DNA of 64,000 nucleotides from Ruegeria sp. R13_0 (GTDB taxonomy: Bacteria > Pseudomonadota > Alphaproteobacteria > Rhodobacterales > Rhodobacteraceae), in NCBI RefSeq assembly GCF_017743995.1, contig NZ_JAGHRB010000011.1:1-64000 (forward strand), written 5' to 3'. Numbering within the stretch: position 1 is the stretch's first letter; every line of letters begins with the position of its first letter. The translations under genes and the position numbers were made by a program. This document shows positions 10,741 through 19,952 of the stretch, in pieces. The notes beneath the pieces were generated by a model. That model was not told the DNA's origin and ran no database searches. It saw only the letters and a list, made by a program, of their open reading frames with translations.

Positions 10741-12546
10741 TTAAACTCCGAAAATGCTGGCACCTGTATCGGCGGACCCGACATTCTGGCGGAACGCGCC
10801 GAAGAGGTCGCGACCGACGCCGTGCTGGTTGGCAGACAGATCAGCGGTCGCTGGGCTGCGGTCGAGGACGCCGGGTGTGAGGATTTCGAGCTCTCCCTTT
10901 ACGGCATCGACGCGCAGCAGATCGCCGTCTTGCAGATAGCCGATGGCGCCACCGTCCAGCGCTTCGGGGCAGACATGGATGGCGGCGGGAACTTTGCCCG
11001 ACGCACCAGACATGCGGCCATCGGTAACCAAAGCGACCTTTTGGCCCCTGCCCTGAAGGATCGACAGTATCGGCGTCAGCGAATGCAGCTCGGGCATGCC
11101 GTTGGCCTTCGGACCCTGGAACCGAACAACGACGATAACATCATCGGTGAACTCTCCGGCCTTGAAGGCGGCTTTGACGTCATTCTGGTCGTGGAACACA
11201 CGGACGGGCGCTTCGACCACCTGATGTTCGGGGGCCACGGCCGAGACCTTCATGACGCCGGTGCCCAGATTTCCGGTCAGGCGCGACAGGCCACCTGTAG
11301 GCTGGAACGGGTCCTTGGCCGGGCGCACAATCTTTTCATTCAGGCTATGGCCAGCGCCGTCTTCCCAGACCAACTCGCCGTCTTTCAGCTTGGGTTCCTT
11401 GGTGTAGTTGTGAAGACCCTGCCCCGCGACGGTCAGCGTGTCGGGGTGCAGCAGCCCGTCGTCCAACAGCGTGCTGATGGTAAAGCCCAAGCCCCCGGCG
11501 GCGTGGAAGTGGTTCACATCGGCCAGACCGTTGGGATAGACCCGCGCGACCAACGGGACCACGGCGGAGATGTCGGAAAAATCCTCCCAATCCAGCACGA
11601 TACCACCCGCGCGCGCCATGGCGATCAGGTGGATCAGCAGGTTGGTTGAGCCGCCCGTGGCCATCAGGCCGACGATGCCGTTCACAAAGGCGCGTTCGTC
11701 TAGGATCTGACAAACCGGCGTGTAGTGATTGCCCAACGCGCTGAGAGACAGGGCACGACGCGCGCCTTCCTCGGTCAGGGCATCGCGCAGAGGCGTGTTG
11801 GGATTGACGAAGCTGGAGCCCGGCAGGTGCAGGCCCATGAACTCCATCAGCATCTGGTTGGTGTTGGCAGTGCCGTAGAAGGTGCAGGTGCCTGGGCCGT
11901 GATAGGCCGCCATTTCGGCCTTCATCAAGGCGTCGCGACCCACTTCTCCGGCAGCGAATTGCTGGCGAACCTTGGCTTTTTCGTCATTGGGCAGACCGCT
12001 GGTCATGGGGCCTGCGGGCAGGAAGACGGCGGGCAGATGACCGAAGGCCTGCGCGCCGATGATCAGGCCGGGCACGATCTTGTCGCAGACCCCCAGAAAC
12101 ACCGCCGCGTCATAGGTGTTGTGGCTGAGCGCCACTCCGGTCGCCAGCGCGATCACATCTCGCGAAAACAGAGACAGCTCCATCCCCGCCTCGCCTTGGG
12201 TCACGCCGTCGCACATGGCGGGAACCCCGCCTGCGACCTGCGCTGTACCGCCTGCCGCGCGGATCGCTTGACGGATCAACTCGGGATACCGCTCGAACGG
12301 TTGGTGGGCCGATAGCATGTCGTTATAGGCGGTGACGATACCAAGGTTTCCAGCCGTACCGGTCGCCATCGAGTTCTGATCCTCACCGGCACCGGCATAA
12401 GCATGCGCCTGACCGCTGCAGGACAGATGCGCACGGGCGGGGCCTTTGGATTTGGCCTGTTCCATCCGCTCAAGATGCGGGCCGCGCAGGTCGGCGCTGC
12501 GGTCGATGATGCGTTTGGTGACGTCGGAAATGACTGTATTGACCAT
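10741..12546 (-). CDS. edd: 6-phosphogluconate dehydratase
   Basis: Dehydrates 6-phosphogluconate to KDPG, the committed Entner-Doudoroff step. It is 601 residues, the normal Edd length, in the IlvD/Edd iron-sulfur dehydratase family. Recognisable blocks are [67 protein letters not shown] and [10 protein letters not shown], with cysteines in the positions expected for the cluster. Its ATG follows the zwf stop by 2 bases, showing tight coupling. No pgl (6-phosphogluconolactonase) gene lies in the block, so that step must be encoded elsewhere. Confidence 0.96.
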   Translation of the reverse strand: MVNTVISDVTKRIIDRSADLRGPHLERMEQAKSKGPARAHLSCSGQAHAYAGAGEDQNSMATGTAGNLGIVTAYNDMLSAHQPFERYPELIRQAIRAAGGTAQVAGGVPAMCDGVTQGEAGMELSLFSRDVIALATGVALSHNTYDAAVFLGVCDKIVPGLIIGAQAFGHLPAVFLPAGPMTSGLPNDEKAKVRQQFAAGEVGRDALMKAEMAAYHGPGTCTFYGTANTNQMLMEFMGLHLPGSSFVNPNTPLRDALTEEGARRALSLSALGNHYTPVCQILDERAFVNGIVGLMATGGSTNLLIHLIAMARAGGIVLDWEDFSDISAVVPLVARVYPNGLADVNHFHAAGGLGFTISTLLDDGLLHPDTLTVAGQGLHNYTKEPKLKDGELVWEDGAGHSLNEKIVRPAKDPFQPTGGLSRLTGNLGTGVMKVSAVAPEHQVVEAPVRVFHDQNDVKAAFKAGEFTDDVIVVVRFQGPKANGMPELHSLTPILSILQGRGQKVALVTDGRMSGASGKVPAAIHVCPEALDGGAIGYLQDGDLLRVDAVKGELEILTPGVLDRSPATADLSANQHGVGRDLFGAFRQNVGSADTGASIFGV

Positions 12547-12548
12547 GA

Positions 12549-13994
12549 TTACCCTCCGATCTGACGCCAGCGGCGTCCATCGCGATGCATCAGCATCAAT
12601 GCTTCTTCGGGCCCTGAACTGCCCTGATCGTATTTTGCGGGCTTGTCGCCACGCTCTTCCCAGCCGCGAATAATGGGATCAACCCAGGCCCAGGCGGCCT
12701 CGGCCTCATCGCCGCGCATGAACAGTGTTTGGTCGCCACGGATCACGTCCATGATCAAGCGCTCATAGGCGTCGGGCGATTGCGCGCCATCGCCCAGCGC
12801 ATCGGCAAAGCTCATATCGAGCGCCACGTCGGACAGACGGAACCCGCCCTGCCCCGGTTCCTTGATCGTAGTGCGCAGAGTGATGCCTTCGTCCGGCTGC
12901 AGACGGATCACTAGCACATTACCGTGCAGAGGTCCGACGTTAGGGAAAATCGTATGCGGCGGGTCGCGGAAGAACACAGCAATTTCGGACTCGCGTGCCC
13001 TTAAGCGTTTGCCCGTGCGCAGGTAGAACGGCACGCCCGCCCAGCGCCAGTTGCCGATATGAGCCTTCAACGCAATGAAGCTTTCGGTACGGCTGGCAGG
13101 ATCCCCGACATGATCGAGGTAACCGTCGCCGCCCTTGTCCGTACGATATTGGCCGCGCGCGATATCCTTCGGCTCGACTGGCTCCAGCGCTTCGATCACT
13201 TTGACCTTTTCATCGCGCACCGCGTTAGGCGCGAATTTCGAAGGCGGCTCCATCGCGGTCAGACAGAGAAGCTGCACCAGATGGTTCTGGATCATATCCC
13301 TCATCGCGCCGGATTGGTCGTAGTAAGCACCGCGCCCCTCGACACCGACAGTCTCGGCCACGGTGATTTGCACGTGATCGACATGGGTCGCGTTCCAAAG
13401 CGGCTCAAAAAGGGAATTGGCAAAGCGCAGCGCCATCAGGTTCTGCACAGTTTCCTTACCCAGATAGTGGTCGATCCGGTAGATTTGATGCTCTTCGAAA
13501 CAGGAGCGCAGCCCCTCGTTTAACGCCTTAGCCGAGGCTAGATCATGACCAAAGGGCTTTTCCACCACGATCCGGCTGTCGGGCGTGGCAAGCCCGTGAT
13601 CATTCAAACGCTGCGCAATTCCTGAGAACAAGCTGGGACCCACAGACAGATAAAAAGCCCGCACGACATCCGAGCGCAAGGCTTTGGCCAGATCGGACCA
13701 GCCCGCATCGCCCAGCGCATCCACCGGCACGTAATCAACATGTGTCAGAAAGCGATCCAGAGTGTCCTTGTCGTAACTCGGCGCGAATTTATCCATCGAC
13801 GCGCGCAATTGGTCACGAAACCCGTCACTGTCCATGTCGGACCTGGCGGTTCCGATGATCCGCGCATCCTCCGGCATCTGGCCCATTTCAAACCGGTGAT
13901 ACAGCCCCGGCAAGATCTTGCGCTGCGCCAGATCGCCCGTCGCGCCAAACAGCACGAGGTCGAACGGGTCTACCGGGATGACGCGTGAAACCAT
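12549..13994 (-). CDS. zwf: Glucose-6-phosphate 1-dehydrogenase
   Basis: Oxidises glucose-6-phosphate to the lactone with NAD(P)+. It is 481 residues, with the coenzyme motif GATGDLAQRKILP (17-29) in the Rossmann domain and the substrate/catalytic signature RIDHYLGKETVQN (173-185). EKPFG precedes it. First gene of the zwf-edd-eda operon. A perfect palindrome, ATGTTATCGCTAACAT, lies 77 bases upstream of the start and probably controls the operon. Confidence 0.97.
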   Translation of the reverse strand: MVSRVIPVDPFDLVLFGATGDLAQRKILPGLYHRFEMGQMPEDARIIGTARSDMDSDGFRDQLRASMDKFAPSYDKDTLDRFLTHVDYVPVDALGDAGWSDLAKALRSDVVRAFYLSVGPSLFSGIAQRLNDHGLATPDSRIVVEKPFGHDLASAKALNEGLRSCFEEHQIYRIDHYLGKETVQNLMALRFANSLFEPLWNATHVDHVQITVAETVGVEGRGAYYDQSGAMRDMIQNHLVQLLCLTAMEPPSKFAPNAVRDEKVKVIEALEPVEPKDIARGQYRTDKGGDGYLDHVGDPASRTESFIALKAHIGNWRWAGVPFYLRTGKRLRARESEIAVFFRDPPHTIFPNVGPLHGNVLVIRLQPDEGITLRTTIKEPGQGGFRLSDVALDMSFADALGDGAQSPDAYERLIMDVIRGDQTLFMRGDEAEAAWAWVDPIIRGWEERGDKPAKYDQGSSGPEEALMLMHRDGRRWRQIGG

Positions 13995-14070
13995 GATCAG
14001 CTTCCTTTTATGCTTCCTGCCCCAAGAAGCAGAACCTCAGTCGCGATGTGGGTCGCTGGCGCGGCCCCGA

Positions 14071-14086
14071 ATGTTATCGCTAACAT
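14071..14086. promoter_or_regulatory. Palindromic operator upstream of zwf-edd-eda
   Basis: The sequence ATGTTATCGCTAACAT is a perfect 16-base inverted repeat (ATGTTA-N4-TAACAT) between the 3' end of ptsP and the start of zwf. The half-sites resemble operators of LacI-type sugar-acid repressors such as E. coli GntR. A 12-base exact palindrome of this kind is very unlikely by chance in a promoter region. The cognate regulator is not encoded in the window. Confidence 0.7.
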
Positions 14087-14155
14087 TTCCACGGTTGGAT
14101 ACGGAACCTTGAAATAAAAATCAAGCCCGGAATCCCCAATAGGCCGACTGATCGG

Positions 14156-16411
14156 TCACGATTGCGACCGCAACCACTCCATGACAGCAGGGCGCACGGA
14201 TTGCTCACCGCGATGACGTGCATCCGCGATGATTTTGCGGACGTCCTGCAGGTTCGATCTCAGCAACAGGCTTTTGACCGGTCCGATCGAAGCCGGACGC
14301 ATGGACAAGGTGCGGATCCCCATTGCAGCCAGACACAGCGCCTCGACCGGGCGACCGGCGTCCTCGCCACAGAAACTCAGCGGTGTATCCGAGATACTGC
14401 AGCGTTCCACAATCCGTTCGATGAAGCTGAGGAAACTGACATTCAACGTGTCATATCGGCGGCGCACCAGCTCGTTTTCACGGTCGGCGGCAAAGAAGAA
14501 CTGCTTCAGGTCGTTGCCCCCGATCGAGATGAAATCCACCTCATCAAAGAACTTTTGCGGTGAGAACGCCAGCGACGGCGTTTCCAGCATCGCCCCCACT
14601 TCGAGCGTTTCCGGCAGGATATGGCCAAGACGTTTTTCACGCTCGATGGTTTTGTTGACCTCCCAACGGGCTTCGCGGAACTCTTCGGCCTGCGCGACGA
14701 AGGGGAACATGATGGTCAGCGGGCGGCCATTCGCAGCTCGGATCAACGCTTGCAGCTGCATCCGCATTACGCCGCGTTTGTCCAGGCCCACGCGGATCGC
14801 ACGCCAGCCCAGCGCCGGGTTCGGTTCCGCCACATGCTTCATGTAGGGCAGAACCTTATCCGATCCGATATCGAGGGTCCGGAACACAACGCGTTTTTCT
14901 CCGGCCGCGTCTAGAACCCGCTGGTATTGGGTCACCAGCTCAGACCGTCTCGGCATCTGGTTACGGATCAGGAATTGCAGCTCGGTTCGGAACAAGCCAA
15001 CCCCTTCCGCGCCCGAATTCCCGAGCGAGGGTAGATCGGCCATCAGGCCCGCATTCATCGCCATGTTGATCCGCGCGCCATCCTGCGTAACCGTCGGCGT
15101 TTCCCGGATCGAGGCATAGCGCTCCTGCGCTTTGGCCTGCATCGCGATCTTGTCGCGAAACGCGCTGACAACACTGTCTTCGGGGCGCAGATGGACAACG
15201 CCGTTATCCCCATCAACCAGAATGTGGTCACCGTTCAGAGCCTCTGTCGTGATCCGCCCGACATGCACGACCAAAGGGATCGCCAGCGCACGGGCAACAA
15301 TCGTGGCGTGGCTGCCGACCGAGCCTTCCTCGAGCACGATCCCTTTCAGGGACCGGCCGTATTCCAGCAAGTCTCCGGGGCCGATATTGCGGGCGATGAG
15401 GATCGGATCGGGCGGCAGATCAGCGCTGTCGGTCTTGCCCTGCCCGGTCAGGATACGCAGCAAGCGATTGCTGAGGTCATCCAGATCCGCCAACCGTTCC
15501 CGCAGATAGGGATCGGTCACCTGCCCCATACGGGCGCGGGCCTGTGATTGCTCTTTCTCGACCGCGGCCTCGGCGCTGAGGCCAAGGGCTATGTCTTCCT
15601 CCATCCGCCGCATCCAGCCCTTGGAATTGGCGAACATGCGGTAGGCTTCCAGAACTTTCAGCTGCTCTTTGTCGCCGTTCTGCGAGATTTCGAGCATCTT
15701 GTCGACGCCGACGCGCAGTTCCTCAACCGCCTCGTTCAACCGCTCGCTTTCGCGGTGCGGGTCTTCGGCAATCGGGTTGGTCACGACAACGCGCGGCTCG
15801 TGTAGCCAGACATGCCCCTCGGCAGAGCCTTCCTGCGCCGGACCGCCGGTCAATTGCACAGATTGCTGGTGCAAAGGCGACAGGGCCGCGCCTTCGCCCA
15901 CGAACGCGCCCAGTTCGGCCATCTCGGCCAGAACCATTGCGACCACTTCCAGCGCATAGATCTCATCGGCCGAGAACTCACGCGCGTCGCGGGACTGCAC
16001 CACCAGAACGCCCAGCTTCTGGCCCAGCCGCTGGACCGGCACCCCGAGGAATGAGGAAAAACGCTCTTCGCCCGTTTCCGGCATAAACCGGAACCCTTTG
16101 GCCGCAGGCGCATCTGCCGTGTTCACCACTTTGCCGGATTTGGCCACCCGGCCCACAAGACCTTCGCCCAGACGCATCCGGGTCTGGTGTACGGCCTCGG
16201 GCGAGAGACCTTCAGTCGCGCAAAGCTCAAGGGTTTCTTCGTCACGGAACAGATAGATCGAGCAGACCTCGCAGCGAATGCTGTCCGCAATCAGCTGCGT
16301 GATGCGGTCGAGACGCTCCTGACCGGCCGCCTCGCTCGCCATTTCTTCGCGCAGCCGAACCAGCAGCTTGCGGGATTCTGTTTCCGTACCGTCCGCCATG
16401 GCCCAACCCAA
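14156..16411 (-). CDS. ptsP: PEP-protein phosphotransferase PtsP (EI-Ntr) with GAF domain
   Basis: First enzyme of the nitrogen-related phosphotransferase relay; it passes phosphate from PEP to NPr. At 751 residues it matches PtsP length. An N-terminal GAF sensor domain (about 30-170, QERLDRITQLIADSIRCEVC onward) precedes the EI part. The phosphohistidine loop is GSVGSHATIVARALAIPLVV with His368. The C-terminal PEP-utiliser TIM barrel carries FRTLDIGSDK and SIGGNDLKQFFFAADREN. Codirectional with lysC, 34 bases downstream. MADGTETES, four codons inside, is an alternative start. Confidence 0.95.
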   Translation of the reverse strand: MGWAMADGTETESRKLLVRLREEMASEAAGQERLDRITQLIADSIRCEVCSIYLFRDEETLELCATEGLSPEAVHQTRMRLGEGLVGRVAKSGKVVNTADAPAAKGFRFMPETGEERFSSFLGVPVQRLGQKLGVLVVQSRDAREFSADEIYALEVVAMVLAEMAELGAFVGEGAALSPLHQQSVQLTGGPAQEGSAEGHVWLHEPRVVVTNPIAEDPHRESERLNEAVEELRVGVDKMLEISQNGDKEQLKVLEAYRMFANSKGWMRRMEEDIALGLSAEAAVEKEQSQARARMGQVTDPYLRERLADLDDLSNRLLRILTGQGKTDSADLPPDPILIARNIGPGDLLEYGRSLKGIVLEEGSVGSHATIVARALAIPLVVHVGRITTEALNGDHILVDGDNGVVHLRPEDSVVSAFRDKIAMQAKAQERYASIRETPTVTQDGARINMAMNAGLMADLPSLGNSGAEGVGLFRTELQFLIRNQMPRRSELVTQYQRVLDAAGEKRVVFRTLDIGSDKVLPYMKHVAEPNPALGWRAIRVGLDKRGVMRMQLQALIRAANGRPLTIMFPFVAQAEEFREARWEVNKTIEREKRLGHILPETLEVGAMLETPSLAFSPQKFFDEVDFISIGGNDLKQFFFAADRENELVRRRYDTLNVSFLSFIERIVERCSISDTPLSFCGEDAGRPVEALCLAAMGIRTLSMRPASIGPVKSLLLRSNLQDVRKIIADARHRGEQSVRPAVMEWLRSQS

Positions 16412-16445
16412 TTAGTGCGTCAGGCGAAACCTTTGGCCGATCAGC

Positions 16446-17684
16446 TCAGGCCGCCTTGTCCAGTTCAAAGGCATCATGCAGTGCCTGAACAGCAAGTTCC
16501 ATGTATTTCCTGTCGACAAGGACGGAAATTTTGATCTCAGAGGTTGTAATGACCTTGATGTTGATCCCCTCATCCGAGAGAACCTTGAACATCTTGGCCG
16601 CAACACCCGACTGCGAACGCATGCCAATGCCTACAACCGAAACTTTGCAGACGTCTTCATCGGCCACCAGCTCGGCATAGTTCAACTCACCCGCATCCTT
16701 GATCGCTAGCAGCGCCTTTTCGGCGCGCACGACCTGATCTGTCGGGCACGAGAAGGTCATATCCGTGCGCCCTTCGTCCGAGATGTTCTGGACGATCATG
16801 TCCACATTCACGCCCTCATCGCTGAGCGCGGTGAAGATGATCGAGGCGATGCCGGGGCGGTCGGCCACGGAAACGACGGTCATCTTGGCTTCGTCGCGGG
16901 AATAGGCCACACCGGCCACAACATTGGATTCCATGATATCCTCCTCGTCGCAGACCAGCGTACCGGCCTCGTCGGATTGTTCTTCGAAACTTGAAAGAAC
17001 GCGCAGTTTCACCTTATAGCGCATCGCCAGCTCGACCGAGCGGGTTTGCAGCACTTTCGCACCCAACGACGCCAGTTCGAGCATTTCCTCGAACGAGATC
17101 CGGTCCAGCTTGCGCGCCTTTTCGCAGATACGCGGATCGGTCGTGTAGACGCCATCGACGTCCGTATAGATGTCGCAGCGCTCAGCCTCGAACGCGGCAG
17201 CAAAGGCCACAGCGGTCGTGTCCGAACCGCCACGGCCCAGCGTCGTGATCCGGCCTTCGGGGCTGATGCCCTGGAAACCGGCGACCACGGCCACTCTCAT
17301 GCCTTCGCCGAACTTTTGGTTCAGATTGTCCGTCGGAATTTCCTCGATCCGGGCCGAGGAATGCGCTCCATTGGTCAGCAGCGGCACCTGCCAGCCCTGC
17401 CAGCTGCGCGCCGGAATTTCCATTTCCTGCAACGTCAGCGCCATCAGACCCGCAGTGACGTTTTCGCCCGACGATACTACGGCATCGTATTCGCGGGCGT
17501 CGAACAGCGGCGAGGTCTCGTTCACCCAGCCCACCAATTCGTTGGTTTTGCCGGACATGGCCGAAACGATGACGATGACGTCATAGCCCTTTGCCACCTC
17601 AACGCCGATGCGCTTTGCCGCGCGGCGGATGCGGTCAAGATTGGCAACCGATGTGCCACCGAATTTCATCACGAGTACGGGCAT
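16446..17684 (-). CDS. lysC: Aspartate kinase
   Basis: Phosphorylates aspartate, the first step to lysine, threonine and methionine. It is 412 residues, with the kinase signature VMKFGGTSVANLDRI (5-19), GRGGSDTTAVAFAAAF, and the FTDVDGVYTTDPRI-like YTDVDGVYTTDPRICEKA. Two C-terminal ACT domains (from about residue 270) are expected to bind the feedback inhibitors. It sits directly upstream of ptsP on the same strand. thrC, further along this pathway, is 15 kb away. Confidence 0.96.
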   Translation of the reverse strand: MPVLVMKFGGTSVANLDRIRRAAKRIGVEVAKGYDVIVIVSAMSGKTNELVGWVNETSPLFDAREYDAVVSSGENVTAGLMALTLQEMEIPARSWQGWQVPLLTNGAHSSARIEEIPTDNLNQKFGEGMRVAVVAGFQGISPEGRITTLGRGGSDTTAVAFAAAFEAERCDIYTDVDGVYTTDPRICEKARKLDRISFEEMLELASLGAKVLQTRSVELAMRYKVKLRVLSSFEEQSDEAGTLVCDEEDIMESNVVAGVAYSRDEAKMTVVSVADRPGIASIIFTALSDEGVNVDMIVQNISDEGRTDMTFSCPTDQVVRAEKALLAIKDAGELNYAELVADEDVCKVSVVGIGMRSQSGVAAKMFKVLSDEGINIKVITTSEIKISVLVDRKYMELAVQALHDAFELDKAA

Positions 17685-17849
17685 GGGGGCAAGTGTCTCC
17701 GCGCCTTGGATTTAAAGTCCCGAGCCTCATATGCGAGGGGGAGCGCAAGAGCAAGGGGCGCTGCATCACAGATATTGCGTCAAGGGGCCGCTTTACTTTC
17801 CGAAAACGCAATGTCAGCCTAGCGCCAAAGCAATTCCAAGAGGTTATTC

Positions 17850-18206
17850 ATGCTTCGTTTCGCAACCGTCCTTGCCCTGATCGCATCCCCCGCCCTGTCA
17901 CAGCAGGCAAGCGTTGCTGGCACCGATGGACAGAACGCGCTGGGTACGGTTCCCTGCGCCGCCAATGCCGGTGACCCGCTCCAAAGCTGCCATGCGGAGC
18001 TGCGCCGCCGCGATGACGGCTCCGTCACGCTGGCCGTGCAATTGCCAGGCGGTGACGTTCGCAGCATCTATTTCACGGATGGCATTCCGGATTCCAGCAG
18101 CTCGCCCTCGCCGATCAATCATGAAATTCGGGGCGACATCATGGTGATCTTCATCGAACCCGGTGAGGTCTATGAACTTCCCAAGGCCGCGCTGAACACT
18201 CAGTAA
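17850..18206 (+). CDS. Small exported protein of unknown function
   Basis: A 118-residue protein with a short signal peptide (MLRFATVLALIASPALSQ, cleavage near 18). Two cysteines follow in the mature part (VPCAANAGDPLQSCHAEL) and could form a disulfide in the periplasm. The rest (LAVQLPGGDVRSIYFTDG, then a hydrophobic MVIFIEPGEVYELP) suggests a small beta-sheet domain. I do not recognise the family. It stands alone between divergent lysC and the convergent SDR gene, whose 3' end it overlaps by 7 bases. Confidence 0.75.
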   Translation: MLRFATVLALIASPALSQQASVAGTDGQNALGTVPCAANAGDPLQSCHAELRRRDDGSVTLAVQLPGGDVRSIYFTDGIPDSSSSPSPINHEIRGDIMVIFIEPGEVYELPKAALNTQ

Positions 18207-18838
18207 GCGTGGGGCTTCCCGTCGTAGGTTTCGAAACATCCCGTGTTGTCCAGCGACAGCGCATCGAAACGCCCCATCAGGCCGGCAACGGCCTGATCCA
18301 CATGGATGTCCGCTGCTGAGCCGCCCATGTCGGTCTTCACCCAACCGGGGTGATAGATGCCCACCGCAATACCATCCGGTTTCAGGTCGGTCGCCAGATT
18401 GCGCCCCAGATTCAACGCCGCCGCCTTGGAGGCGCGGTAGATGTAGCTGCCGCCCGGCGCGCGGGTGTGCGAGGCCATCTGAGACGACATGATCGCAATC
18501 CGCCCTCCTGCCGCGCGCAGATTGTGCAGCAATGACTGTACGGTCAGAAAAACGCCGGTGACATTGGCCGCAAAACTCTGCGCCCACATCTCGGCGGGGT
18601 AGTCCTCAATGCTGTGACCTTTGTCCAGATACACACCCGCATTGCAGATCAACAGGTCGACCGGCTGCCCTTTCAGCTGGTCCGCCATCGCCGCTTGCTG
18701 CGCCGGATCGGCAACGTCCAACTGAACCTCGGCGCTGCCATCCCGCGCAGTTCCCGTGACCTCATGACCCTGCGCGCGATACCGCTCTGCCAGAGCCCAT
18801 CCAATTCCCCGATTGGCTCCGGTAATCACGATATGCAT
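18200..18838 (-). CDS. SDR-family oxidoreductase
   Basis: A 212-residue short-chain dehydrogenase/reductase. The nucleotide-binding motif TGANRGIG is at 6-13, NAG (CNAGVYL) at 66-68, a serine in the IMSSQMA strand at 118-119, and the catalytic pair Tyr134-x3-Lys138 in YIYRASKAA. The short length and lack of a long C-terminal substrate domain recall C-factor-like carbonyl reductases. The substrate is unknown. It begins 3 bases after the stop of DUF1178, so the two are probably one transcript. Confidence 0.88.
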   Translation of the reverse strand: MHIVITGANRGIGWALAERYRAQGHEVTGTARDGSAEVQLDVADPAQQAAMADQLKGQPVDLLICNAGVYLDKGHSIEDYPAEMWAQSFAANVTGVFLTVQSLLHNLRAAGGRIAIMSSQMASHTRAPGGSYIYRASKAAALNLGRNLATDLKPDGIAVGIYHPGWVKTDMGGSAADIHVDQAVAGLMGRFDALSLDNTGCFETYDGKPHAY

Positions 18839-18841
18839 GGG

Positions 18842-19297
18842 TCAGTTCGTCTTTCTGCTGGGAATGAAGGGCAGTGGCGCAACCGGCACCCCGTCTTCAA
18901 TCAGGGATTTCGCCTCATCCGGTTTCACTTCGCCATAGATCGAGCGTTCGGGCGCTTCGCCCAGATGCATCTTGCGCGCCTCCGAGGCGAAATCATGGCC
19001 CACATAGTCCGAGTTTTCTTCGACCTTGCGGCGCAGCTCGGCCAAGGCACGCTCAACTTCCTTAGGCGTGCTGGTCATGTTGATGTCTTCCGACGATGGC
19101 TTGGGCATTTGCGCCGACTTCTGGGCATCCCGCGCAGGCCGGACACGCGGAGTCATGATCGCCTTTTCAACATGCGCACATCCACATACCGCGCATGTCA
19201 CCATGCCCGAGGCTGCCAGCTTGTCGTAGGCTTCGGCAGATTGGAACCAGCTGTCGAAACTGTGGCCCTTGCTGCACTTTAACGCGTATTGAATCAT
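18842..19297 (-). CDS. DUF1178 family protein
   Basis: A 151-residue soluble protein beginning MIQYALKCSKGHSFDSWFQS. The paired CSKGH and CAVCGCAHVEKA motifs look like a zinc ribbon. The C-terminal half is charged and helical (EVERALAELRRKVEENSDYVGHDFASEARKMHLGEAPER), typical of DUF1178. The function of the family is not known. The downstream SDR gene follows within 3 bases. Confidence 0.88.
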   Translation of the reverse strand: MIQYALKCSKGHSFDSWFQSAEAYDKLAASGMVTCAVCGCAHVEKAIMTPRVRPARDAQKSAQMPKPSSEDINMTSTPKEVERALAELRRKVEENSDYVGHDFASEARKMHLGEAPERSIYGEVKPDEAKSLIEDGVPVAPLPFIPSRKTN

Positions 19298-19369
19298 GGT
19301 CCGTCCAAAATGTCGGTTGGCGAATAGATACCGACCGAAACTCCAATATCAAGTCTCTCAATATTAAGT

Positions 19370-19831
19370 TTAATGTATCCGGGGCGCAAATCTGCGCAAA
19401 ATAGCGGCAAGATCGGGCGAGTTGACTTTCGATGCGGCCTTTTGAAGCGTACACCATTTGCGTTTCCGCTGCCCTGTCTCGGGAAATTGATTCTGAACAT
19501 GATCCACATGCAGCGGGTAGACATCCACCGCGCACAGAACCGGACCACGCTTGGCGCAGGTTTTGGCCATCGGGAACTGGCCCAGCTTGACCGGCACACA
19601 TGTTCCAATCACGCCCGCCTCTTCCCACGCCTCCTGAGCCGCAGTTTCCGAGGCGCTTAACCCATAAATCAGCCACCCTTTCGGGATGATCCAGCGCTGC
19701 GCCCTACGGGAGGTGATCAACAGAACCTCAGGACGACCCCGCGACAGCCGATAGCACAACGCGGCTGCCTGAGGCAGGACTGGCACCTGCCCCACATCGA
19801 GGTCTAGACTGGACGCCCAAGAGGTTTTCAT
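19370..19831 (-). CDS. Nudix hydrolase with a divergent Nudix box
   Basis: A 153-residue MutT/Nudix protein. The Nudix box aligns as Gly52-x5-Leu58-x7-Gln66-Glu67-Ala-Trp-Glu70-Glu71-Ala-Gly73-Val74. The metal-binding glutamates (67, 70, 71) are kept, but the first Glu and the Arg of the canonical box are replaced. WIIPKGW just before it is typical of diphosphoinositol-polyphosphate/diadenosine-type Nudix enzymes. The substrate is unknown. It is separated from DUF1178 by 72 bases and probably has its own promoter. Confidence 0.85.
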   Translation of the reverse strand: MKTSWASSLDLDVGQVPVLPQAAALCYRLSRGRPEVLLITSRRAQRWIIPKGWLIYGLSASETAAQEAWEEAGVIGTCVPVKLGQFPMAKTCAKRGPVLCAVDVYPLHVDHVQNQFPETGQRKRKWCTLQKAASKVNSPDLAAILRRFAPRIH

Positions 19832-19905
19832 CGCGCCGCACTCACTTTCACATCAGATCAGTGCCTGTATACCGCGTCTTCTGTTAAGCTTTTGTATCGC
19901 GGCAT

Positions 19906-19950
19906 GTTAAACTTAGTGTACCACATGATGCGGCAACGACCAAGTTTAAC
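19906..19950. other. Inverted repeat between EcsC and Nudix genes
   Basis: GTTAAACTT (19906-19914) and its exact complement AAGTTTAAC (19942-19950) are separated by 27 bases, ending 3 bases before the EcsC stop codon. It may be an operator for the Nudix gene or a weak 3' stem-loop. There is no T run. Confidence 0.35.
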
Positions 19951-19952
19951 CG

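Noticed and set aside
10657-11649. 330-codon rightward open frame
   Set aside because: Antisense to edd and the end of eda, both of which have clear motifs.
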